NCBI RefSeq assembly: GCF_026341125.1
Contig: NZ_JAPEOR010000001.1
Coordinates: 806,001-870,000 of the forward strand
DNA length: 64,000 nt
From: Streptomyces sp. NBC_01142
GTDB lineage: Bacteria; Actinomycetota; Actinomycetes; Streptomycetales; Streptomycetaceae
Direction: 5' to 3'
In this document: one piece after another, positions 1 through 8,336 of the stretch
Layout of the letters: every line of letters starts with the position of its first letter
Position numbering within the stretch: position 1 is the first letter of the stretch
The notes under the pieces: generated by a model
What the model was told of the DNA's origin: nothing
Seen by the model: only the letters and a program-made list of their open reading frames with translations
Database searches by the model: none
Translations under genes and position numbers: made by a program

Positions 1-693
1 CCCTCGTTCTTCCCCTGGCACCGCAAGTTCCTGCTGGAGTTCGAACGCGCTCTGCAAGCAGTCGATTCGGGGGTGTCGGTTCCGTACTGGGACTGGACGA
101 AGGACAACACGCCCGCGTCGTCACTGTGGGCGGAGGACTTCCTCGGCGGCAACGGCAGAGCACGCGACCGGCAGGTGATGACGGGCCCCTTCGCCTACGC
201 CCAGGGGAACTGGCGGATCAACGTCCGGGTCACCAGCGGCGCGTTCCTCACGCGCAACTTCGGCCGCCCCTCCGATCCCATCTCTCTGCCCACCAAGGCA
301 AACGTGGCCAAGGCCCTGCGCGCGCCGCTCTACGACGCCGCGCCCTGGGACAGCACCTCGTCCTCGGGCTTCCGCAACGAGATCGAGGGGTGGGTGGCCG
401 GCTCCGTCGACCGGCCGCGCAACCACAACCGGGTCCACGGCTGGGTCGGCGGCGCGATGCTGGGCGCCACCTCGCCCAACGACCCGGTGTTCTGGCTCCA
501 CCACGCGTACATCGATCTCCTGTGGGTCCGCTGGCAGAGCGCACATCCGCGCGCCGGCTATCTGCCGCGCAAGAAGCTGCCGGAGACGGACCGGCAGTAC
601 GGGCGGGTCTTCAGCCTCGACGAGCCGATGCCCCCGTGGAACGTGGCGCCTTCGGCGCTCCTGGACCACAAGAGCCTCTACCGCTACGGATAG
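1..693 (+). CDS. Tyrosinase, 5' end cut by the window
   Basis: Copper monooxygenase that oxidises tyrosine to DOPA and dopaquinone on the way to melanin. The frame is open from base 1; the first visible residues include PWHRKFLLEFE, the helix carrying the third CuA histidine. The CuB site is seen as HNRVHGWV and further on FWLHHAYIDLLWVRWQ. YWDW follows CuA as usual. About 230 residues are visible; Streptomyces tyrosinases have roughly 270-290, so about 55 N-terminal residues with the first two CuA histidines lie outside. Intracellular (MelC2) and exported (MelD2) types cannot be separated here because the upstream caddie gene is not visible. A strong hairpin follows the stop. Confidence 0.93.
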   Translation, partial: PSFFPWHRKFLLEFERALQAVDSGVSVPYWDWTKDNTPASSLWAEDFLGGNGRARDRQVMTGPFAYAQGNWRINVRVTSGAFLTRNFGRPSDPISLPTKANVAKALRAPLYDAAPWDSTSSSGFRNEIEGWVAGSVDRPRNHNRVHGWVGGAMLGATSPNDPVFWLHHAYIDLLWVRWQSAHPRAGYLPRKKLPETDRQYGRVFSLDEPMPPWNVAPSALLDHKSLYRYG

Positions 694-718
694 GCGGCTG
701 CGCACAGCTGTGACACGA

Positions 719-756
719 CTGCGGCCGCCCCCTTTCCCCAAGAGGGGCGGCCGCAG
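719..756 (+). terminator. Hairpin terminator after tyrosinase
   Basis: Perfect 13-bp inverted repeat (719-731 with 744-756, core GCGGCCGCCCC) with a 12-base loop, 26 bases after the tyrosinase stop. There is no T-run, as is common for Streptomyces terminators. Confidence 0.75.
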
Positions 757-910
757 CGGGGGAGTGGGTGGCGGTGCACCGTGCGCTCCGGCGTTAGCGG
801 TGCCACCTGACCGGAAACCGTCCCTTGTCGGCCGACCCGGATCCCCCAACAATGCGCATGACAAACCGAAGACCCCTTCGGTCGCAGAAGTCGCAAGAGG
901 GGACCCCCAC

Positions 911-1789
911 ATGAAGAAGCCTCTCGTCGGCACGTCTCTCGCCCTGGCACTCCTCGGGGCAGGCGCGGCACCCGCGATCGCGGTCACCGCCGCGGACACG
1001 GCACCGGCCGGCACGACCGCCGCATCATCCCCGGCCACGGCCCGAGCCGACGCCAAAGCAGTCGACTTCGCCGGGACGGTAGCGCTCAGCAACTGCTCCG
1101 GATCGGTGGTGCGCCTGCCGGCCTCGGAGCCCGACGACCCCGCCCTCGTGCTCTCCAACGGGCACTGCATCGAGAGCGGTTTCCCGGCCGCGGGCGAGGT
1201 CATCGTCGATCAGCCCTCCAGCCGCAGCTTCGGCCTGCTCAACTCCGCGGGCAGCAGAGTCGCGACGCTGCGCGCGAGCAAGATCGCGTACGCGACGATG
1301 ACGGACACCGACATCTCGCTGTACCAACTCACCAGCACCTACGAGCAGATGCAGAGCCGGTACGGCATCAAGGCGCTCGAACTGAACGCCGCGCACCCGG
1401 TGCAGGGCACGGCGATCAAGGTCGTCTCCGGGTACTGGAAGCGGATCTACAGCTGCAACATCGACGGGTTCGCGTACCGCCTGAAGGAGGGTGAGTGGAC
1501 CTGGAAGGACTCGGTCCGCTACACCTCCGGCTGCAACACGATCGGCGGTACCTCGGGCTCGCCGGTCATCGACAGCACCACCGGCAAGGTCGTCGCCGTC
1601 AACAACACCGGCAACGAGAGCGGCGGGCGCTGCACCGAGAACAACCCGTGTGAGGTCGACGAGAACGGCGATGTCACGGTGCGCCGAGGGATCAACTACG
1701 CCCAGGAGACCTACGGGATCGTCCCGTGCGTCGGCCTCGACAGCAAGATCGATCTGGGCCGGGCGGGCTGCACGCTGCCCAAGCCGTAA
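911..1789 (+). CDS. Secreted trypsin-like serine protease
   Basis: Exported endopeptidase of the chymotrypsin/V8 fold, 292 residues. The ATG at 911 is chosen because AAGAGGGG precedes it and the first 25-30 residues (MKKPLVGTSLALALLGAG...) form a clear Sec signal peptide; the longer open frame upstream has no such signal. The catalytic triad can be read as His in LSNGHC, Asp in TDISLYQL and Ser in GGTSGSPV. Paired cysteines (NCSG...NGHC, YSCN...SGCN, GRCTENNPC) suggest disulphides in the exported enzyme. It stands alone between two hairpins. The substrate cannot be told from sequence. Confidence 0.88.
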   Translation: MKKPLVGTSLALALLGAGAAPAIAVTAADTAPAGTTAASSPATARADAKAVDFAGTVALSNCSGSVVRLPASEPDDPALVLSNGHCIESGFPAAGEVIVDQPSSRSFGLLNSAGSRVATLRASKIAYATMTDTDISLYQLTSTYEQMQSRYGIKALELNAAHPVQGTAIKVVSGYWKRIYSCNIDGFAYRLKEGEWTWKDSVRYTSGCNTIGGTSGSPVIDSTTGKVVAVNNTGNESGGRCTENNPCEVDENGDVTVRRGINYAQETYGIVPCVGLDSKIDLGRAGCTLPKP

Positions 1790-1805
1790 CGCAGGGGGCC
1801 GCGAC

Positions 1806-1824
1806 CCGGGCCCGTGGGGCCCGG
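1806..1824 (+). terminator. Hairpin terminator after the protease gene
   Basis: Perfect 8-bp inverted repeat CCGGGCCC / GGGCCCGG around a GTG loop, 17 bases after the protease stop. Confidence 0.6.
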
Positions 1825-1870
1825 TTGCGCAATCCGTTCGTATGTTCGAATAAAGGGGTACCCTGGAGGC

Positions 1871-2500
1871 ATGGCGGCACACCTCCAGGGTTCGCTCTTC
1901 GACCAGACCGACGAGATACGTCTCGGTCCGCTGAAGGACGTCCGGCGGACCGTGCTCGGTGACGGGGCGTGGATCGATCTGCTGCCCGGCTGGCTCGGCG
2001 GGGCGGACGCCCTCTTCGAGGAGCTGGTCTCCTCGGTGCCGTGGCGGGCCGAGCGGCGGCAGATGTACGAGCAGGTGGTGGACGTGCCGCGGCTGCTCGC
2101 CCACTACCGCGACGGTGACCCCCTCCCGCACCCCGTGCTGGCCGAGGCCCGCGCCGCACTCTGCGCCTTCTACGGCGCGGAGCTCGGCGAACCGTTCACC
2201 ACGGCCGGGCTCTGCTACTACCGGGACGGCCGGGACAGCGTCGCCTGGCACGGGGACACCCACGGGCGGGGCTCGCGGGAGGACACCATGGTCGCGATCC
2301 TCTCCGTCGGTGCCCCGCGCGATCTGGTGCTGCGGCCGCGCAGCGGAGGCCGGCTGCCGTTGCGCAGGCCGCTCGGGCACGGCGATCTCATCGTGATGGG
2401 CGGATCCTGCCAGCGGACCTGGGAGCATGCCGTGCCGAAGACGGCGCGCTCCGTGGGGCCGCGCATCAGCATCCAGTTCCGGCCGCACGGGGTGAGCTGA
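1871..2500 (+). CDS. AlkB-like 2OG-Fe(II) dioxygenase
   Basis: 209-residue member of the AlkB family, which repairs alkylated bases by oxidative demethylation using Fe(II) and 2-oxoglutarate. The iron ligands are visible: HxD in SVAWHGDTHGR and the distal His in TWEHAVPK; the 2-oxoglutarate-binding Arg is in RISIQFR. YYRDGRDSVAWHGD is the substrate-loop/HxD region typical of the family. The start is the ATG at 1871; a GGAGG sits only one base upstream, so the true ribosome site is doubtful. It ends 14 bases before the convergent deacylase gene. Whether it repairs DNA, RNA or another substrate is not visible. Confidence 0.9.
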   Translation: MAAHLQGSLFDQTDEIRLGPLKDVRRTVLGDGAWIDLLPGWLGGADALFEELVSSVPWRAERRQMYEQVVDVPRLLAHYRDGDPLPHPVLAEARAALCAFYGAELGEPFTTAGLCYYRDGRDSVAWHGDTHGRGSREDTMVAILSVGAPRDLVLRPRSGGRLPLRRPLGHGDLIVMGGSCQRTWEHAVPKTARSVGPRISIQFRPHGVS

Positions 2501-2513
2501 GCGGGCGCACGGT

Positions 2514-4118
2514 TCAGGACGGCGTCCGGCGCACCGACCGGCCCGCCAGTACGTCCGTACGCGAGCCGTCCTCGATCACGAATCTGCCGTCGATCAGCAC
2601 ATACGGGATACCGACCGGCAGCGTACGAGGAGCGTCGAAGCTCGAGCCCGCCGCGATCGTGTCCGGGTCGAACAGCACCAGATCGGCGCGGTAGCCCTCG
2701 CGGATCAGGCCGCGGTCCGGCAGGCGCAGCCGGGCCGCCGGGCGGGAGGTGAGATGGGCGACCGTCTCCTCCAGGGAGAGGATGCCCAGATCCCGTGCGT
2801 ACCGGCCGAGATACTGCGGGAAGGTGCCGTACGCCCGTGGGTGCGGCTTGTCGCCCTGCAGGATGCCGTCGCTGCCGCCGGTGTGGACGCGGTGGCGCAT
2901 GATCTGCCGGACGTTCTCCTCGTGGCCGACGTGCTGGAGGATCGTCGAACCGAGGCGGTCGCTGATCAGGAGGCGGCGGGCGGTGGCCCAAGGGATCTCG
3001 CCGCGCTGGTCGGCGGCCTGCTGGACCGTCCTGCCCACGCAGCTCGCGAGCCCCGGGTCGCTCACGCCGGAGATCTCGATCGTGTCCCACTCGATGGGCA
3101 CGCCGTGGCAGCCGTCCGAGCCGATCTCCTCCAGGTGGTGGCGGATCTTCTCGGCGCTCTCGTCGTCCTTCAGGCGGGCGAGGGTCGCCTCCGGGCCGCC
3201 CTCGCCCGCCCAGCTGGGCAGCATCGCGACGAGGGTGGTGCAGCCGGGGGTGTAGGGGTAGGTGTCGAGGCTGATGTCCGCGCCGTCGTCCAGGGCCTGG
3301 TCGAGCAGGGCGAGCAGATCGGGGGCCTTGCCCTTGTTCAGGCCGAAGTTCATGGTGGCGTGCGCGAGATGGAGGGCGCAGCCGGCGTCACGGGTGAGGG
3401 AGACCATGTCCTCGTACGCCTCGAGGGCGCCGGCGCCGTACGAGCGGTGGTGCGGGCAGTAGTAACCGTCGTAGCGCGCCACCACCCGGCACAGCTCGGT
3501 CAGTTCGGCGTCGCCGGCGTACATGCCGGGGGTGTAGGTCAGGCCGGACGACATGCCGACCGCGCCCTGTTCGAGGCCCTCGGCGACGAGCTGCTTCATC
3601 CGGGCCAGTTCGGCGGGGGTTGCGGGGCGGTCGTCCCAGCCCACCGCGTACATCCGGACGGTGCCCTGGGGGACGAGGTAGGCGGCGTTGACCGCGATGC
3701 CGCGGTCGAGGCGGTCCAGATACTCGCCGACCGTACGCCAGTCGAAGTCGACGGCGGTGTCCCCGGGCGCACCGCCGTTCCAGCCGGTGATGGCCTTGCG
3801 GACCTCGGTGAGCGTCGCGTCGTCGACAGGGGCGTACGAGAGACCGTCCTGGCCCAGGACTTCGAGGGTGACGCCCTGCGCGGCCTTGGCGGAGTGGTCG
3901 GGGTCGCGCAGCAGCGCCAGGTCGCTGTGCGCGTGCATGTCGATGAAGCCGGGGGACAGGGCGAGGCCGGTGGCGTCCAGCTCTCTCCTGCCGCCGAGGC
4001 GTGGCGCGCCCTCGCGCCGGATCCCGGCGATCCGGCCGCCCGCCAGCCCGACGTCTGCCCGGTAGGAGGCGCCCCCCGTGCCGTCGATGACGCGTACGTT
4101 GCGAATGACCAGGTCCAT
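2514..4118 (-). CDS. N-acyl-D-amino-acid deacylase (amidohydrolase)
   Basis: 534-residue zinc amidohydrolase. The N-terminal beta-sandwich strand MDLVIRNVRVIDGTG is followed by the metal-binding FIDMHAHSDLAL (HxH) and by later barrel motifs such as CPHHRSYG and LHLAHA. HTGGSDG, near residue 425, is the region of the catalytic aspartate. The C-terminal strand GYRADLVLFDP closes the sandwich. Family members hydrolyse N-acyl-D-amino acids or other D-amino-acid amides. The neighbour transcribed in the same direction is a D-amino-acid PLP enzyme, which supports a D-amino-acid substrate. The gap of 186 bases between the two leaves it open whether they form one operon. Confidence 0.88.
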   Translation of the reverse strand: MDLVIRNVRVIDGTGGASYRADVGLAGGRIAGIRREGAPRLGGRRELDATGLALSPGFIDMHAHSDLALLRDPDHSAKAAQGVTLEVLGQDGLSYAPVDDATLTEVRKAITGWNGGAPGDTAVDFDWRTVGEYLDRLDRGIAVNAAYLVPQGTVRMYAVGWDDRPATPAELARMKQLVAEGLEQGAVGMSSGLTYTPGMYAGDAELTELCRVVARYDGYYCPHHRSYGAGALEAYEDMVSLTRDAGCALHLAHATMNFGLNKGKAPDLLALLDQALDDGADISLDTYPYTPGCTTLVAMLPSWAGEGGPEATLARLKDDESAEKIRHHLEEIGSDGCHGVPIEWDTIEISGVSDPGLASCVGRTVQQAADQRGEIPWATARRLLISDRLGSTILQHVGHEENVRQIMRHRVHTGGSDGILQGDKPHPRAYGTFPQYLGRYARDLGILSLEETVAHLTSRPAARLRLPDRGLIREGYRADLVLFDPDTIAAGSSFDAPRTLPVGIPYVLIDGRFVIEDGSRTDVLAGRSVRRTPS

Positions 4119-4304
4119 GGTGTGTCACCTTTCAGCGGCTCCCCGGACCCCGCGCTCGGTCGCCGGCGGGCTGGAGTATCCGGCCCGTCCGGCGATCGAG
4201 GACACGGCCGAAGGCCGTACGGGGATCTGGGGGACTGCCCCCACGCGGCGGAGTCGCACATCGATACAGCGGGATCGGGCGGCAGGGGAAACGCCCCGCA
4301 GGGC

Positions 4305-5603
4305 TCAGAAGAACGTGCGGATGTAATCCGTGACCGTGCCGTCCGCCTCGACCAGCGGAATCAGCTGCCACTTGTCGAACGATGTGCACGGGTGGGACAG
4401 GCCCATGCCGACCCAGTCGCCGACCTCGAGCGCGGCTTCGGGGGTCGTACGGACCCAGCCGTGCTGGTCGGACAGTCCACTGACCGTGATGCCGTGTGCG
4501 GGGCGGATCTCGCCGGTGCGGCCGTCGCGGACCACCTGGGCCTCGGGGAGGTGGAGGTCGTATGCGGCGTCGCGCTTGCCCGCGTTGACGAAGGCCTGCT
4601 CGGGGGACGGGCGGGAGACGACCTGGGCCCAGAGGCGGAAGGCGGGCTGGAGGGCGCCCTCTTCGGGGACGCGGTTGAAGGGGGTGAGGTGGCGGTAGTG
4701 GCCGTCGTCGTGCGAGACGTACGCGCCCGAGCGCAGCAACTTCAGTACGGGGACGGAGAGTCCGGGGATCTCGGCGAAGACGTCCGCGACCGCGTCGAAC
4801 CAGGCGCTGCCGCCCGCGCTGATGACGATCTCGTCGAGGCCGGGGGTGAAGCGGCCCGCCTTGTCGAAGTCGGCGGCGAGCGCGACGAGGCGGCGCAGCC
4901 AGGCGTGGACGCGGTCGCCGGTCGCGTCGGGGACCTCGCCCTCGTAGCCGGCGACGCCCACCAGGCGGAGCGTGGTGGTGGCGGCGACCGCGTCGGCGAT
5001 CGCGGCGCAGTCGGCTTCCGTACGGGCTCCGGTACGGGCTCCCTCGCCGGCGCCCAGCTCGACGACCACGTCGAGGGGGCGGGAGGCGCGGGCGTCCCGC
5101 AGTGCCTCGTCCATCAGTTCGACGCCGCGCACGGAGTCGACGTAACAGATGAAGTGGAACTCGGGGTCGGTGTCCAGCTCGTGCGCGAGCCAGCGCAGAG
5201 CGGTCGCGTCGACGACCTCGTTGGCCAGGAAGATCCGCTGGATGCCGTACGCGCGGTAGACGCGGGCCTGGTGCGGGACCGCGGCGGTGATGCCCCAGGC
5301 GCCGAACTCCAGCTGGCGCGCGAAGAGCTGTGGCGACATGGAGGTCTTGCCGTGCGGGGCGAAGGCGAGGCCGTGGTGCTCGGAGTACGTCTCGAGGAGG
5401 GCGAGGTTGTGCTCGACGGACTCGGCGGAGAGAGCCAGTACGGGGGTGGTGAAGCCACCGGTGAAGAGGTTGCGGCGCTCGGCGGCGAGGGCGCCGACGG
5501 TGAGGCCCGCGGCCTCGGCGTCCGGCGGGAGGGCCTTGAAACGGTGGTCGACCGGTTCGTCGGCGAGCCGGGCGAGTCGTCCGACGGCGGTGTCGGCAGC
5601 CAT
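4305..5603 (-). CDS. D-serine/D-threonine-type PLP deaminase or aldolase
   Basis: 432-residue fold-type III PLP enzyme (alanine-racemase barrel, DSD1/D-threonine aldolase family). The PLP lysine lies in PHGKTSMSP near residue 80. The C-terminal metal-binding region includes GMGLSHPCTSFDKW, whose His and Cys match the zinc ligands of eukaryotic-type D-serine dehydratase. Family reactions are D-serine deamination to pyruvate or D-3-hydroxyamino-acid cleavage; sequence alone does not decide. The ATG at 5603 is chosen because AGGAGG lies 5 bases upstream and the residues before it do not resemble the family. A perfect inverted repeat lies just upstream of the ribosome site. RidA, encoded nearby, removes the enamine product of such deaminases. 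Confidence 0.82.
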   Translation of the reverse strand: MAADTAVGRLARLADEPVDHRFKALPPDAEAAGLTVGALAAERRNLFTGGFTTPVLALSAESVEHNLALLETYSEHHGLAFAPHGKTSMSPQLFARQLEFGAWGITAAVPHQARVYRAYGIQRIFLANEVVDATALRWLAHELDTDPEFHFICYVDSVRGVELMDEALRDARASRPLDVVVELGAGEGARTGARTEADCAAIADAVAATTTLRLVGVAGYEGEVPDATGDRVHAWLRRLVALAADFDKAGRFTPGLDEIVISAGGSAWFDAVADVFAEIPGLSVPVLKLLRSGAYVSHDDGHYRHLTPFNRVPEEGALQPAFRLWAQVVSRPSPEQAFVNAGKRDAAYDLHLPEAQVVRDGRTGEIRPAHGITVSGLSDQHGWVRTTPEAALEVGDWVGMGLSHPCTSFDKWQLIPLVEADGTVTDYIRTFF

Positions 5604-5621
5604 GGGTCCTCCTGAAAGATT

Positions 5622-5642
5622 GCGTTGCACTCTCTGCAACGC
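5622..5642. promoter_or_regulatory. Perfect 8-5-8 inverted repeat, likely IclR operator
   Basis: GCGTTGCA-N5-TGCAACGC, arms fully complementary, sits between the PLP-enzyme start (5603, minus strand) and the divergent kinase start (5735). The only regulator in the cluster is the IclR gene at 7012. IclR proteins bind short palindromes in such divergent regions, so this is its best candidate site. The assignment is inferred. Confidence 0.6.
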
Positions 5643-5734
5643 CCATTGCGTATTTCGTTCAGCGCTGTCTAACATCCGAGCCAACGCAGGGTCAATGGTG
5701 CCCTGCGGCCTACCAGCAGGGAGCTTGAGCGATC

Positions 5735-7015
5735 GTGACCGCGACCGTGCCCGGACCCGTTGACGTCATCTGTCTTGGCGAGTCCATGGTCACGTTCCTG
5801 CCCACCGGACCCGGCCGCCTTGCCGATGTGCCGTCGTTCGTCCGGGGGATCGGCGGCGCCGAGTCCAATGTGGCGTGCGGGCTCGCGGCGGCGGGGCACG
5901 CCGTGAAGTGGGTCGGCAGGGTCGGAGCGGACGGCTTCGGCGAGCACCTCGTCGCGGCGATCGCGTCGTACGGCGTCGACACCTCGGAGGTTCAGCGCGA
6001 TCCGCACCGCCCTACGGGGATCTACTTCCGCACGGCGGGCGAGCGCGCGACCGGTGAGGTGAAGGGGGAGGCGGACCGGGACGGCGAGGCGGACGGCGAG
6101 GCGGATGGGGTGGGCGCGGATGGGGAGTGCGCGGCGGACCTTGCGGAGGTCGTCTACTACCGGGCCGGATCCGCCGCGTCCGCGATGTCGCCGTCGACCA
6201 TTGCGTACCGGGACATGTGGTCCGGGCGGATCCTGCACCTGTCAGGGATCACGGCGGCGCTCTCCGCGGACTGCCTCGCCCTGATGCGCGAGCTCACCAC
6301 CCGGGTCCCCGGCCGCCCGCTCGTCTCCTTCGACGTGAACTACCGGGTGAACCTGTGGCGCGACGCCCAGTGCCCTCGCGTCCTCCTCGACCTCGCACGC
6401 GGCGCGGACATCGTCTTCGTCGGCGAGGACGAGGCGGAGGCGGCGTGGGGCCTGCGCGGCGCGTCCGTGATCCGCGCGGCACTGCCCGAGCCGGACGTGC
6501 TGGTCGTCAAGCAGGGCGCGCGGGGAGCGGTGGCGTACGCACGCTGCGCGGAGCCATTCCCCGCCCCGCGGCTCCCCACCCCGCCACTTCCCGCCCCGCG
6601 GCTCCCCGCCCCGGCCCTCCCCGAACCCGGGGCAGACCCCCGGCCCCCCGGAATGTCCACCGGGCGTCGTCCTCGCTCGCCGGACGGGCCGAGTCGTGAA
6701 CCCGCCCCCGACACCGTCACCTTCGTCCCCGCCCTCGCCGTCGACGTCGTCGCGCCCGTCGGGGCCGGGGACGCCTTCGCCGCCGGGTTCCTCTCCGCCA
6801 CCCTGCGCGGCCTGCCTGCCGAGGACCGGCTCCGGCACGGGCACCTCATGGCCGCAGCCACCCTCACCGTCGCCGGCGACCTTGCCGCGCCACCCGAGCG
6901 GGCACACGCCGACCGACTGGCCGCACTCGACGCCCGCGCCTGGGGCACACTGCGACTCGGCCCCGGCTGGACCGCGGCCACGGCGCAGGACCCGCAGGAG
7001 GTACGTACCGCATGA
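5735..7015 (+). CDS. PfkB-family sugar kinase (2-keto-3-deoxygluconate kinase-like)
   Basis: 426-residue ribokinase-fold kinase. The N-terminal VICLGESMVTF and GGAESNVACGLAAAG match the sugar-binding half; the C-terminal APVGAGDAFAAGF holds the catalytic Asp and anion hole. It most resembles 2-dehydro-3-deoxygluconokinase. Two insertions stand out: an acidic EAD/GEAD repeat near residues 110-130 and a proline-rich repeat (APRLPTPPLPAPRLPAPALP) followed by an unrelated linker near residues 268-325, just before the catalytic loop. The latter comes from tandem C-rich DNA. GTG start. The stop overlaps the IclR start as ATGA, so the two are co-translated. The insertions could affect activity. Confidence 0.85.
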   Translation: MTATVPGPVDVICLGESMVTFLPTGPGRLADVPSFVRGIGGAESNVACGLAAAGHAVKWVGRVGADGFGEHLVAAIASYGVDTSEVQRDPHRPTGIYFRTAGERATGEVKGEADRDGEADGEADGVGADGECAADLAEVVYYRAGSAASAMSPSTIAYRDMWSGRILHLSGITAALSADCLALMRELTTRVPGRPLVSFDVNYRVNLWRDAQCPRVLLDLARGADIVFVGEDEAEAAWGLRGASVIRAALPEPDVLVVKQGARGAVAYARCAEPFPAPRLPTPPLPAPRLPAPALPEPGADPRPPGMSTGRRPRSPDGPSREPAPDTVTFVPALAVDVVAPVGAGDAFAAGFLSATLRGLPAEDRLRHGHLMAAATLTVAGDLAAPPERAHADRLAALDARAWGTLRLGPGWTAATAQDPQEVRTA

Positions 7016-7764
7016 GCCAGACCGTCGATCGCGCGCTGAGCATTCTTCCGCTGCTCGCCCAGGGACCCGCCGACCTCGGGCAGGTCGCCGAACGCCTCGG
7101 CGTCCACAAGTCCACCGCGCTGCGGCTGCTCCGTACGCTCCATGAGCACGGACTCGTCTACCGCCAGCAGGATCAGCGCTACCGCCTCGGCGCCCGTCTC
7201 TTCGCGCTCGCGCAGGAGGCCGTCGAGAACCTCGACGTACGCGAGATCGCCCACCCCCACCTCGTCAGCCTCAACGAGCAGATCGGGCACACCGTCCACC
7301 TCGCGGTGTACGAGGAGAGCGAGGTCCTCTACATCGACAAGGTCGAGAGCCGCTATCCGGTCCGGATGTACTCCCGGATCGGCAAGCCCGTCGCGATCAC
7401 CGTCGCGGCCGTCGCCAAGCTGCTGCTCGCGGACCTCGCCGAGCCCGAGCGGCGCGCCGTCGCCGAGAAGCTCGACTACCCCATGTACACATCCCGTTCG
7501 ATCCCGAACGCCGCTGCCTTCCTCAAGGAGCTTGCGGTCGTACGCGAGCAGGGATGGGCCACCGATCTCGGTGGCCACGAGGAGTCCATCAACTGCATCG
7601 GGGCCCCCATCCGCGGTGCGGACGGCCGGGCCGTCGCCGCCATGTCGGTCTCCGCGCCGAATGTCGTCGTCACCGCCGAGGAACTCCTCGCTCTTCTCCC
7701 GCTGGTGCGCCGCACCGCCGACGCCATCAGCCGGGAGTACTCCGGAGCTGTATCCCCCCAGTAG
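7012..7764 (+). CDS. IclR-family transcriptional regulator
   Basis: 250 residues. The N-terminal winged helix (residues 1-60: VDRALSILPLL, LGQVAERLGVHKSTALRLLRTL) is followed by the IclR effector domain with the conserved signature near EQGWATDLGGHEESINCIGAPI. It shares a 4-base overlap with the kinase gene and is followed 38 bases on by ridA. The likely target is the inverted repeat at 5622-5642 in the divergent promoter region. The effector is unknown; a sugar acid or D-amino-acid derivative fits the neighbours. Confidence 0.93.
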   Translation: MSQTVDRALSILPLLAQGPADLGQVAERLGVHKSTALRLLRTLHEHGLVYRQQDQRYRLGARLFALAQEAVENLDVREIAHPHLVSLNEQIGHTVHLAVYEESEVLYIDKVESRYPVRMYSRIGKPVAITVAAVAKLLLADLAEPERRAVAEKLDYPMYTSRSIPNAAAFLKELAVVREQGWATDLGGHEESINCIGAPIRGADGRAVAAMSVSAPNVVVTAEELLALLPLVRRTADAISREYSGAVSPQ

Positions 7765-7802
7765 TCCGCCCAGTAAGAGAACTGCCCTCCCAAGGAGGCC
7801 TG

Positions 7803-8213
7803 ATGACCGACAAGATCGAGATCACCCCGAGCACCCACACCGCCCCGCCCGCCAAGTTCTCCCACGGTGTCCGCAAGGGCAACATCCTCCAGGTCGCCGG
7901 CCAGGTCGGCTTCCTGCCCGCCGTCGAGGGCCAGGCCCCCACCCCGGCAGGTCCCACGCTGCGCGAGCAGACCCTCCAGACCCTCGCCAACGTCAAGGCG
8001 GTTCTCGAGGAGGGCGGCGCGAGCTGGGACGACGTGATGATGATGCGCGTCTACCTCACGGACGTGGACCACTTCGCCGAGATGAACGCGATCTACAACG
8101 CGTACTTCGAGGAGCAGGGCCTCAAGGAGGCCGCCTCCGCCCGTACGACGGTCTATGTCGGCCTGCCCAAGGGCCTGCTCATCGAGATCGACGCCCTGGC
8201 AGTCCTCGGCTGA
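7803..8213 (+). CDS. RidA/YjgF enamine-imine deaminase
   Basis: 136-residue trimeric RidA-type protein. Conserved features: GNILQVAGQVGF, the arginine in SARTTVYVGLP, which binds the substrate carboxylate, and the final EIDALAVL with the catalytic glutamate. RidA hydrolyses 2-aminoacrylate and related enamines released by PLP-dependent serine/threonine dehydratases, so its place beside the D-serine-type enzyme makes sense. Start ATG 7803, preceded by AAGGAGG. A strong hairpin follows before gntP. Confidence 0.93.
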   Translation: MTDKIEITPSTHTAPPAKFSHGVRKGNILQVAGQVGFLPAVEGQAPTPAGPTLREQTLQTLANVKAVLEEGGASWDDVMMMRVYLTDVDHFAEMNAIYNAYFEEQGLKEAASARTTVYVGLPKGLLIEIDALAVLG

Positions 8214-8257
8214 GCTTCGGCTGAGCTCCGACTGATTCCGCATCACCCCGCTCCTCA

Positions 8258-8290
8258 CGGCGCGGCGCTCTTCCCCCGAGCGCCGTGCCG
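8258..8290 (+). terminator. Hairpin between ridA and gntP
   Basis: 13-bp stem with one mismatch (8258-8270 with 8278-8290) and a 7-base loop, 45 bases past ridA and 47 before the permease start. It may end the ridA transcript or lower expression of the permease. Confidence 0.6.
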
Positions 8291-8336
8291 CGATCCCCCA
8301 TGCCCAAAAAGTCCCCGGACGCGAGGTTCCCCTGCC

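Noticed and set aside
1838..1856. Possible SOS (LexA) box before the AlkB-like gene (GTTCGTATGTTCGAAT)
   Set aside because: The right half fits but the left half is a direct, not inverted, copy of GTTCG; LexA needs CGAAC on that side.
2754..5615. Long open frame (953 codons) on the plus strand across the deacylase and PLP-enzyme genes
   Set aside because: It is the antisense shadow of two clear minus-strand enzymes in high-GC DNA; its Gly/Val/Asp/Ala-rich composition has no domain and it has no ribosome site.
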